NCBI GenBank assembly: GCA_033763435.1
Contig: JANRKN010000067.1
Coordinates: 1-61,189, forward strand
Length of the DNA: 61,189 nucleotides
Direction of reading: 5' to 3'
Source: JANRKN01 sp033763435
GTDB taxonomy: Bacteria > Planctomycetota > Phycisphaerae > Phycisphaerales > UBA1924
The notes under the pieces are model-generated. The model was given only the letters and a program-made list of their open reading frames with translations, ran no database searches and had not been told where the DNA came from. Below are positions 52,267 through 61,189 of the stretch, piece by piece (position 1 is the first letter of the stretch; every line of letters starts with the position of its first letter). A program made the position numbers and the translations under genes.

Positions 52267-52380
52267 TGAGTGCGGGCGTGGTTCGGGTCGTGTAGCATCT
52301 CGCTCTGTGGGCCGGTTCACGGTTCAGCGGGTGGAGATCCACGGGTGGGGGAGGCATGGGTGGGGCAGTGAGGTATCGGC

Positions 52381-54576
52381 ATGGCGTCATCGAGTGTGGC
52401 CTGGGGCATTGAAGTCGGCGCGGGGGCGATCAAGGCGATCAAGCTGTCGGCCGACGGCGACGGCGTGAAGTGCCTGGACTTTGCGGTGATCCCGCACGCG
52501 CGCCCGACGAGCGCGCCGGGCACGGACTTCAACGAGGTGGTCGCGCTCTCGCTGAGCCAGCTCACGAGCCAGTTCGATCTGACGGGCGCGACGATCGCGG
52601 TGAGCGTGCCTGGGCATGCGGGCTTTGCGCGCTTTGCCAAGCTCCCGCCGGTCGATCCCAAGAAGGTGCCCGACATCGTCAAGTTCGAGGCGATGCAGCA
52701 GATTCCCTTCCCGCTCGAGCAGGTCGAATGGGACTTCCAGACCTTTGTCGCGCCCGATTCGCCCGACGTGGAGGTCGGCATCTTCGCGATCACGCGCGAG
52801 CGGATCATGGAGCGCCTGGCGATGCTCGAGGTCGGGGGCCTGACGCCCGACGTCGTGACGCTCAGCCCGCTCGCGGCGTTCAACGCGCTGGCGTTTGACC
52901 TGCAGATGTCTGACAAGGACACGGGCACGGTCATCGTCGACATCGGCACGACGAGCACGGACCTGGTGGTGAGCGAGGCGGGGCGCGTGTGGGTGCGGAC
53001 GTTCCCGATCGGCGGACATCAGTTCACCGAGGCGCTGGTGAACGCGTACCAGCTGCGCTACGAGAAGGCCGACAAGCTCAAGCGCGAGGTCGACGAGAGT
53101 GACCCCAAGAGCCGGCAGATTTTCCAGGCGCTTCGGCCTGTGTTCCAGGACCTGGCGCAGGACGTGCAGCGCTCGATCGGGTACTACACGTCGCTGCACA
53201 AGGACGCCAAGCTCGGGCGCGTGATCGGCGTGGGCTCGACGTTCCGCACGCCGGGCCTGCGTAAGTATCTGAAGCAGCAGCTCTCGCTCGAGGTTTACCG
53301 CGTCGAGGAGTTCAAGCGCTGCTCGTTCGAGGGCGAGCGCGCGGCGCAGTTCAAGGAAGCTTCGCTCGAGCTGTGCACCGCGTACGGCCTCGCGCTCCAG
53401 GGCCTTGGGCTGAACACGATCAGCGGCAACCTGATGCCGGTGCCCGTGCTGCGCGACGCGATGTGGAAGCGCAAGGTCAAGTGGTTTGCCGCGGCGGCGT
53501 GCGTGGGCGTCGTGGCGGGCGGGGCGATGTTCGTCCGTCCGTTCATCGACTCGACGGCCGTTGCGTCCAAGAGCCCGGACCCGTCGATCCAGCAGGCGAT
53601 CAGCGCGGCCGACAGCGCGCGCCAGCGGGCCGAGGAAGCCAAGGTCATCGGGCAGGCCGAGCCGGACCTGCGCGCCTCAGCGCTCGTCGGGCTGCTGGAC
53701 CGTCGTGATTTCTACGGGCGCTTCCTGGGCGATGTGTCCGAGATGCTCAAGTTCAGCGACGGCGTCGCTCGCTCTCAGGGCGACGCGACGATCAAGGCGC
53801 TGGGTGACACCCCGGCGTTCACGATCCGCGAGCTGTCGACCGAGTACCTCAAGCCCACCGCGGCCGACGCGGCGGCGGGCGATCCGTCGATGATGGGCGG
53901 GGAGGCGGGCCAAGGTCAGGGCGAAGTGGCCGCCGGGGCCGGCGGGTTCGGTGAGTCGATCGGCGGCAGCCCGGTGGGTTCGGCGCCCGGCGCGGACCCG
54001 CACATCCGCGTGACGCTCCGCCTCAGCACGCTCCACCCCGATCCGCAGCGGTTCGTGGTTCGCTCGGCGATGGAGTGGCTCAACAAGAACGCCAAGCGCG
54101 ACGGCGTGCCTTACCAGTTCCAGATCCCCCGGACCGGCGCGTGGAGCGTCGAGTCGACGACCAAGGTCGGGCCCGATGGCCAGGCATCGCCCGCGGGCGG
54201 GGCCGGCGGTGCGGGTCCGGCGGGCGGTGCGAACGCGGGCGAGAACGCGGGCGGGGGCGATCGGATCATGATCGGCGGCGGTGAGGGCGGCGGGCGTCGC
54301 GGCGGCCGGGGCGGCGCGATGGCGACCGGCGGGGGTGGGGGCGGCGGCGGCATGATCGGCGGTGGCGGCGGTGGGGGCGGGGCCCAGCCCGGATCGTCGG
54401 GGGGCGGGGCGGATCTGGGCGCGGTCGATGGGCTCGCGCCTCTGAGCGAGCTCTTGCCCAAGCTGCCGACCGATGCGCAGCAGTCGGTGATTCTCGTGTC
54501 GTTTGATGTGATCCTCGCGCCCGTGAAGAAGGACGCGGAAGCGGGCGCCGAGACGGGCGCGGAGGTCAAGCAGTGA
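52381..54576 (+). CDS. pilM: PilM-type actin-like protein with C-terminal membrane/PilN-like extension
   Basis: 731 residues; ATG 52381 with GAGG 9 nt upstream. Residues 1-355 are PilM, the cytoplasmic actin-fold ATPase of the type IV pilus alignment complex: WGIEVGAGAIKAIKL (phosphate 1), IAVSVPGHAGFARFAKLPPV, FEAMQQIPFPLEQVEWDFQ, VIVDIGTTSTDLVV (phosphate 2), GVGSTFRTPGLRKYL. PilM normally ends there. Here a membrane helix (about 369-390) and a 340-residue tail follow: coiled region, a beta-alpha segment (VTLRLSTLHPDPQRFVVRSA), a Gly-rich linker (590-680) and a final strand (VILVSFDVILAP). That order recalls PilN, so this may be a PilM-PilN fusion (inference). GTGA overlap with the next gene. 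Confidence 0.82.
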   Translation: MASSSVAWGIEVGAGAIKAIKLSADGDGVKCLDFAVIPHARPTSAPGTDFNEVVALSLSQLTSQFDLTGATIAVSVPGHAGFARFAKLPPVDPKKVPDIVKFEAMQQIPFPLEQVEWDFQTFVAPDSPDVEVGIFAITRERIMERLAMLEVGGLTPDVVTLSPLAAFNALAFDLQMSDKDTGTVIVDIGTTSTDLVVSEAGRVWVRTFPIGGHQFTEALVNAYQLRYEKADKLKREVDESDPKSRQIFQALRPVFQDLAQDVQRSIGYYTSLHKDAKLGRVIGVGSTFRTPGLRKYLKQQLSLEVYRVEEFKRCSFEGERAAQFKEASLELCTAYGLALQGLGLNTISGNLMPVPVLRDAMWKRKVKWFAAAACVGVVAGGAMFVRPFIDSTAVASKSPDPSIQQAISAADSARQRAEEAKVIGQAEPDLRASALVGLLDRRDFYGRFLGDVSEMLKFSDGVARSQGDATIKALGDTPAFTIRELSTEYLKPTAADAAAGDPSMMGGEAGQGQGEVAAGAGGFGESIGGSPVGSAPGADPHIRVTLRLSTLHPDPQRFVVRSAMEWLNKNAKRDGVPYQFQIPRTGAWSVESTTKVGPDGQASPAGGAGGAGPAGGANAGENAGGGDRIMIGGGEGGGRRGGRGGAMATGGGGGGGGMIGGGGGGGGAQPGSSGGGADLGAVDGLAPLSELLPKLPTDAQQSVILVSFDVILAPVKKDAEAGAETGAEVKQ

Positions 54577-56054
54577 ACGCAGTACTCGCCTGGGTGAAGA
54601 AGAACTGGGTGATCGTGGTGTGCGTGGTGGTGGTGCTGGCTGCGCTGCCCACGGCGTGGGTGTTCAGCTCGCAGTGGAACGAGCGCATCCGCGACGAGCA
54701 GAAGAAGAAGGCGCAGGACCTGCTCTCGCGCGTCGAGAAGTCGCGCGTGACGTATGCCGTTGCGCCCCCGCTCCCCGGCGCACAGCCGATCAGCGCGACC
54801 GAGCCGCCCAACGACGTGCTCACGGCCTTTTTCAAGGCGCAGCGCGAGCGGCTGAGCAAGGAGGCCGAGGCCGTCGTCGCCAAGGCCGAGCAGATCAACA
54901 AGGGTTCGCACGGCGTGCTGGTCGAGGGGCTGTTCCCCGCGCCGGCCGAGGACGTGGCGCAGATCAAGCCCATGGACATGATCGACCGGCTGATCGGCAA
55001 GAGCGATCAGCCCTCGGCGCTCAGGCAGCTGCTGACGTCGGTGCAGGCGGGTGAGGCGCTGGGCGGCGAGCAGCTGGCGCAGGCGCTGGAGACGGTGCGG
55101 AGCTCGATCATCGAGGCGCAGGGCGCGGCGGGTCAGAACCCCACGCCCGAGCAGGCCGCGGAGATCCGGCGCCGACTGGTCGAAGCCCGGCGTCAGGCGT
55201 ATCAGCGCCACGCGCGGTCGTACTCGGTGTACGCCTCAGAAGTGCTTTTCCCGACCAGCGGCGGCGCGGCGGGCGGTGGTGGGGGTGGCGGCGGGAGCGG
55301 TGAGCCGGCGTTCCGTGGCATGGGCCGCGGTCGCGGCGGTGCGGCCCCGGCGCCTCAGCCCGATCCGAGCGCGGCGCCCGCGGGCCCGGCGGCGGCGGTG
55401 CCGATCGGCTTCCCGACGGCGCGTCCGAGCCAGCCTCCGACCCTCGACGAGTGCTTCGCCTGGCAGCAGAACTACTGGCTGCTCTCGGACCTGTTCAATG
55501 CCGTCCGCCGCGCCAATAGCAACGAGGCTGGGCGCCTGACCTCGCTGGATGAGTCGGTCGTCAAGCGTGTCGAGCGGATCATCCTCGATGGCCCTCCGGG
55601 CCATACGGGCGTCAGCGGCGAGCCTGCGGCGCCCGCCGACCCCGCCCTTGCCGCGGCGGCCCCGAGCGTGACGGCGGTGCCCCCGCCCACCGCGCCCGAT
55701 CTCAGCAAGGGCCTCTCGGGGCGTGCCGGATCGAACAGCCTGTACGACGTTCGTCGGACGGAGCTGGTCGTGGTGGTCTCGGCCGAACGGCTGCCCAAGT
55801 TCCTTGAGGCGATCGCTCGCACGAACTTCATGACGGTGATCGACATGGACCTGCGCGAGGTCGACCTCGCGGGGGACCTGGCGCAGGGCTTCTACTACGG
55901 CGAAGAGAGCGTTGTGCGTGCGGCGCTCACGATCGAGTCGGTCTGGCTGCGGTCGTGGCGCGAGCCGCTGATGCCCGCGAGCGTGCGGGCGGCGCTGGGA
56001 ATTGTGCTGCCCTCGCCGGGCGACGCGGCCGCGGGAACGCCGGGCCAGTCGTAA
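54573..56054 (+). CDS. Bitopic membrane protein, PilO/GspM-like
   Basis: 493 residues from GTG 54573, coupled to pilM. N-terminal membrane helix (WVIVVCVVVVLAALPTAWVF), a coiled coil (RIRDEQKKKAQDLLSRVEKS), a helical middle with a Gly-rich break near residue 235, and a C-terminal ferredoxin-like segment (TELVVVVSAERLPKFLEAIA; TIESVWLRSW) as in PilO or GspM. Much longer than PilO (about 200 residues). Function in a pilus or type II secretion alignment complex is inferred from the pilM context. Confidence 0.65.
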   Translation: MNAVLAWVKKNWVIVVCVVVVLAALPTAWVFSSQWNERIRDEQKKKAQDLLSRVEKSRVTYAVAPPLPGAQPISATEPPNDVLTAFFKAQRERLSKEAEAVVAKAEQINKGSHGVLVEGLFPAPAEDVAQIKPMDMIDRLIGKSDQPSALRQLLTSVQAGEALGGEQLAQALETVRSSIIEAQGAAGQNPTPEQAAEIRRRLVEARRQAYQRHARSYSVYASEVLFPTSGGAAGGGGGGGGSGEPAFRGMGRGRGGAAPAPQPDPSAAPAGPAAAVPIGFPTARPSQPPTLDECFAWQQNYWLLSDLFNAVRRANSNEAGRLTSLDESVVKRVERIILDGPPGHTGVSGEPAAPADPALAAAAPSVTAVPPPTAPDLSKGLSGRAGSNSLYDVRRTELVVVVSAERLPKFLEAIARTNFMTVIDMDLREVDLAGDLAQGFYYGEESVVRAALTIESVWLRSWREPLMPASVRAALGIVLPSPGDAAAGTPGQS

Positions 56055-56134
56055 CCGGATGCGTTGTTCGGGCGATGAATTGACGGGGACGTCTGGTCGG
56101 TCGGGCAGACGGGATCAGTAGGGTTGGTGGAGGG

Positions 56135-56169
56135 GATGGTGGGGCGTGATGGTGGGGCGTGATGGTGGG
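56135..56169 (+). repeat. G-rich tandem repeat, 13-nt unit
   Basis: GATGGTGGGGCGT occurs twice in full and is followed by GATGGTGGG, 29 nt before the start of the next gene. The surrounding leader (56118-56190) is G-rich throughout. Confidence 0.8.
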
Positions 56170-56197
56170 TTTGTTGGGTGGGTAAGGGTGTTGAACC

Positions 56198-58588
56198 ATG
56201 AAGATGAAGGGCATTAATCCGTTCGAGCAGCACGCCGACAAGATTTTTCTGGGCGTGGTCGGCACGGTGCTGCTGGGCGTCGTCGGCATGCAGGTTCTGA
56301 CCTCGCCGAACCAGGTGCAGGTCGGCAAGGGCGGGAAGATGATGCCTCCGGAAGAGGCGTTCAAGCCCGTCGAGGACGAGGCGCGCCGGCTGCGAGCGGC
56401 GGTGGACGCCTTGGAGCCCAAGCTCCCCGAAGTGCCCGATGTGACGCTGCTCTCTGAGTTTGAGAAGCGCCTGGGCGAGCGCGTGACGCCGGCGGACCGT
56501 CAGTTTGCGATGGGCCGGCGGAGCGTGCTAGGCGCCAGCGGCGCGGACCTTGGCGCGGGCACGGGGTCGTACGCGGCCGTCGCGGTGCCGACGCCCTCGA
56601 ACCCGATCGCCTTCGCGTTCCGTTCGACGATCGACCCGATCGAAACGCTTCGCTGGCCTGAACTGAAGAAGATCGTGCCGGCGGAGCAACCGCTGGACAA
56701 GGCGGCGGTCAGCATCGAGGCGGTGTTTGACGGGGCGGCGCTGAAGACCGCGCTCTCGTCGGACCCCGACGGGCCGGCGGTCGCGGTGCCCAAGAACTGG
56801 TGGCTGGACCGGACGGCGGTGATCGGCGTGGAGGTCGAGCGTCAGCGGCTGAATGCCGACGGGACGTGGGGCGAGCCCGAGAAGGTTTCGTCGATGCCCG
56901 GACGGCCCGCGCTGGTGGATCAGTGGACGAGCGAGGTTCAGAGCCTGACGCAGGCCGAGGCGCTCGTCTCGCGCGCGCAGGAGTTTGCCGAGGGCGTGCA
57001 GCGCCCGACGTACTACGCGACGATCGCGGGCCCGCAGTGGATGGAGCCCAGCAAGGCGGTTGAACGCGCGGCGGCGCTCGAGGGCGTGGATCCGCGGAAC
57101 ATTCAGGCGATGCGCGATCGCAAGACGGCCCTTGAGACCGAGATCGAAGACCTGAAGCAGAAGATCCAGAGCGCGCCGCCCGAGCCCGAGCGCGGCACGG
57201 GCACGGGCGGAGGTCGGACCGGCGCGGGTGGCGAGCGCGACGAGGGCGGCGGCGGCGCCACGGGCGGCGGAAAGGGCGGGGCGCGGGGCGGCGGCGGTGG
57301 TGGTGCCCGTGGTGGCGGCGGGATGATGGGCGGCGGTGGTGGAGGCGCGGCGGCCCCCGGCGCGGGCGCGCAGAACGAGCGTCGCCAGCCCCAGCTCTCA
57401 CGCCGGGCGCTTGAGCGTCGGCTTGCCGATGCCGAGCGTGCGCTGGTCCGCGTCACGGACGAGCTTGTCAAGCTCGACCCCACGATCAAGTCCGCGGCCT
57501 CAGCGACGGACCCCGCGCAGCAGACGACCGGTCTGCCCGTTCGGACCGATCTGCTCGACAATGCCAAGGTGCCGTTGATCGCGCACGATGTGTTTGTCCG
57601 CGAAGGCGAAACGTATCGGTACCGCACGCGCGTCGTGGTCAACAACCCGTACTTCGGGCGCGGGCAGTTCCTCAAGAATCAGGAAGAGCTCGCGAAGGAC
57701 TCGCTGATCCGCTCGGCCTGGACCGACTGGTCGGAGCCGGTGAGCGTGGATCGGAGCGAGTACTTCTTCGTGGTCAACGCCTCGCCGGGCGAGACGCTCG
57801 GCGCGGTCGCGGCTGGGCCCCGAGCACTGGTCGAGATGTACTCGTTCTACTACGGGTCTTACCACCGTGCGACGGCGACGCTCGAGCCCGGTGACGTGCT
57901 CAGCGCCGAGTTCAAGCTGCCCAAGATGCCCGTCTTCGATCTGACCAAGCTCGCGGCGGATGTCGCGGCGGGAAGCACGGGTCAGGGCGGCGTGCCTGGC
58001 GGCGATGGCAGTCGTGACGGCGGGGGACCGGCCTCCGGCGGTGGGCCTGCGTCGGGCGGCGGTCGTCGCGGCGGCGGCGGGATGTCGTCGATGGGCGGAG
58101 ACGGTGGTGGCGGCGGCGGCGGCATGATGGGCTCGGGCGGCGGCCAGCAGGGCGGACAGCAGTCGGGCCAACAGCCTGCGGGGGATCCGACGCTGGATCT
58201 GGCGACAAGGCTCGGACGGGCCGACAAGGTCGCGTCGTGGACGCCTGAGTCGCGGCTGTTCAACGTGGATGTGGTGCTGCTGGATGTCGCGGCGGGCGTT
58301 GCGGTGCAGCGGCAGACGTCTCTGGGGGCTCAGACGGCTCAGGCTTTCCAGGCGGTGTTCCGCAACGAGGCGGGGCTGGTGATCGCCCGCGATCCTTCGG
58401 ACGAGCAGGCGACGGACGTGTACCGGCGGGTGTCGTTCTTGGCCAAGGAGGCCGAGCAGGCCGCGAAGGCCGCCCAGCCGAAGCCGGAAACCCAGCGTAA
58501 TCCTGGGTCGGGAGCGCCTTCGGGTGGCGACCGGCCGCCGCCGCCCCCTGCGGGCGGTGGAGGCGGTGGAGGAATGGGTGGCGGCTAA
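56198..58588 (+). CDS. Bitopic Gly-rich protein of the pilM operon
   Basis: 796 residues; ATG 56198 (GTG-rich leader, no clear ribosome-binding site). Short cytoplasmic start, one membrane helix (IFLGVVGTVLLGVVGMQVL), a helical segment (EDEARRLRAAVDALEPKLPE), a beta-rich domain (NPIAFAFRSTIDPIETLRW), a coiled coil (MRDRKTALETEIEDLKQKIQ), Gly-rich linkers (about 335-390 and 605-660), and a fibronectin-like segment (FVREGETYRYRTRVVVNNPY). Ends in a Pro/Gly-rich tail. The topology is that of a periplasmic scaffold partner of the two preceding proteins. No known family recognised. It is the last gene before the rRNA promoter. Confidence 0.7.
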   Translation: MKMKGINPFEQHADKIFLGVVGTVLLGVVGMQVLTSPNQVQVGKGGKMMPPEEAFKPVEDEARRLRAAVDALEPKLPEVPDVTLLSEFEKRLGERVTPADRQFAMGRRSVLGASGADLGAGTGSYAAVAVPTPSNPIAFAFRSTIDPIETLRWPELKKIVPAEQPLDKAAVSIEAVFDGAALKTALSSDPDGPAVAVPKNWWLDRTAVIGVEVERQRLNADGTWGEPEKVSSMPGRPALVDQWTSEVQSLTQAEALVSRAQEFAEGVQRPTYYATIAGPQWMEPSKAVERAAALEGVDPRNIQAMRDRKTALETEIEDLKQKIQSAPPEPERGTGTGGGRTGAGGERDEGGGGATGGGKGGARGGGGGGARGGGGMMGGGGGGAAAPGAGAQNERRQPQLSRRALERRLADAERALVRVTDELVKLDPTIKSAASATDPAQQTTGLPVRTDLLDNAKVPLIAHDVFVREGETYRYRTRVVVNNPYFGRGQFLKNQEELAKDSLIRSAWTDWSEPVSVDRSEYFFVVNASPGETLGAVAAGPRALVEMYSFYYGSYHRATATLEPGDVLSAEFKLPKMPVFDLTKLAADVAAGSTGQGGVPGGDGSRDGGGPASGGGPASGGGRRGGGGMSSMGGDGGGGGGGMMGSGGGQQGGQQSGQQPAGDPTLDLATRLGRADKVASWTPESRLFNVDVVLLDVAAGVAVQRQTSLGAQTAQAFQAVFRNEAGLVIARDPSDEQATDVYRRVSFLAKEAEQAAKAAQPKPETQRNPGSGAPSGGDRPPPPPAGGGGGGGMGGG

Positions 58589-58644
58589 GTGACGGATCGA
58601 CGAAGATTTACGCCGGAATGTTCAGGGCAAGTTGGCCCGGACGC

Positions 58645-58672
58645 TTGACCGGCGAGGGGCGGGACCTAGACT
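58645..58672 (+). promoter_or_regulatory. Promoter of the 23S rRNA gene (TTGACC-16-TAGACT)
   Basis: -35 TTGACC (58645-58650) and -10 TAGACT (58667-58672) with a 16-nt spacer, 57 nt after the stop of the upstream protein gene and about 470 nt before mature 23S. Confidence 0.75.
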
Positions 58673-58755
58673 TCCCTCACCCCCTGAACGGGACGCGACA
58701 GCACGACGGATCGGACAGCCGATTCGGAGATGCCGAGCCGACCGGGACGGAAGGC

Positions 58756-58768
58756 TGATCTTTGACAA
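58756..58768 (+). promoter_or_regulatory. boxA-like antitermination site in the rRNA leader
   Basis: TGATCTTTGACAA closely matches the bacterial rRNA boxA (TGCTCTTTAACAA in E. coli), the NusB/NusE site that keeps RNA polymerase from terminating in rRNA genes. Confidence 0.65.
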
Positions 58769-59141
58769 CCGGATACTGGATGAACGTGAGCGACGCCGCT
58801 GGAAGGTCGGTCGATTGGCCGGACGCCTGCGAGCGAAGCTCAGAACGAATGACCAAGAGTTGGAAGAGAAACCATTCTCTTTCAGCGCCATCAGGCAGGG
58901 GTTTGATCGCCCCTGATCTGAGAGAAGGCTGGCTGCCTCGCATGAGACCGATCCCCTGCCAAGGGATGCGGCAATGGACCAGGTGTCGGGCACGGAGTCG
59001 CAAGGCTCCGGGCGCGAGATCCTGATAAGGGTGCGAGGTTGATTCGGAACGCTGGGTGGTTGGTAGCGATTGTTGTCTGACCCAGAGTTTGGCGAATCAC
59101 GGTGAGCCGACCGGAGAACGGGACGAAAGTCCGCGGGACCT

Positions 59142-61189
<2,048 letters not shown>

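Larger units (their letters stand above)
58589..59141 (+). other. rRNA promoter region and leader of the 23S gene
   Basis: Contains the promoter (58645-58672), boxA (58756-58768) and about 370 nt of leader. No 16S 3' end (GGATCACCTCC) and no tRNA (no GTTCGANTC T-arm) is found here. The leader probably holds processing stems that pair with the far side of 23S, which lies outside the window. Confidence 0.6.

Noticed and set aside
58589..59141. 16S 3' end or tRNA genes before 23S
   Set aside because: No anti-Shine-Dalgarno GGATCACCTCC and no T-arm/cloverleaf pattern was found.

Overview
The window is high-GC bacterial chromosome, most likely from a member of the Planctomycetota, class Phycisphaerae. 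Three things point there. Secreted proteins carry C-terminal paired EF-hand ('GC-type dockerin') cassettes. Prepilin-like proteins of the kind abundant in planctomycetes are present. The 23S rRNA gene has its own promoter, with no 16S rRNA or tRNA upstream. I see no phage, insertion sequence, CRISPR array or tRNA gene. The assignment is by pattern recognition only.

Layout. 1-5075 (minus strand): a possible operon of a pseudopilin, a Cys-rich secreted protein, a membrane-tethered protein and a MauE/DoxX-like redox membrane protein cut by the left edge, then a metallo-beta-lactamase-fold hydrolase and gpsA. 5373-10379 (plus): a P-type metal ATPase with a His-rich N-terminus, a SpoU-type RNA methyltransferase and rpsA. 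10950-19895: an RNHCP zinc-ribbon protein; a ketosynthase pair, one active and one with all catalytic residues replaced, separated by a GxxExxY-family protein; Dus, a lipoprotein, a PIG-L deacetylase and mgtE. 19899-33366: housekeeping genes (folP, trxA, dut, ruvA), a second S1-domain protein, a winged-helix regulator beside a 13-bp perfect palindrome, and sugar-nucleotide genes.

33590-46248 is an exoprotein island: three subtilases, a large PstS-like protein, a HAF-repeat protein and a prepilin. Five of these six end in the same four-Cys double EF-hand cassette; a sixth copy ends the HAF-repeat protein at 24993-26270. 46358-52266 holds an epimerase, small membrane proteins, a family-4 uracil-DNA glycosylase gene broken by one in-frame amber codon, a CusF-like copper-binding lipoprotein and a MEMO1-family protein with a PqqD-like N-terminus. 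52381-58588 holds a pilM-led operon whose three products look like an enlarged, Gly-rich version of the PilM/N/O alignment complex. 58589-61189 is an rRNA promoter, a boxA-containing leader and the 5' two thirds of the 23S gene.

Regulation. Intrinsic terminators are clear after rpsA and after most exoprotein genes. A recurring -10 hexamer TAGACT marks several promoters, including that of the 23S gene. About ten genes have a TANNNT hexamer only 5-9 nt before the start codon and no Shine-Dalgarno, which suggests leaderless transcripts.

The most interesting items are the ketosynthase pair, the shared exoprotein cassette, the amber-interrupted glycosylase, the PilM-led trio and a promoter followed by about 450 nt of non-coding DNA at 10465-10949.
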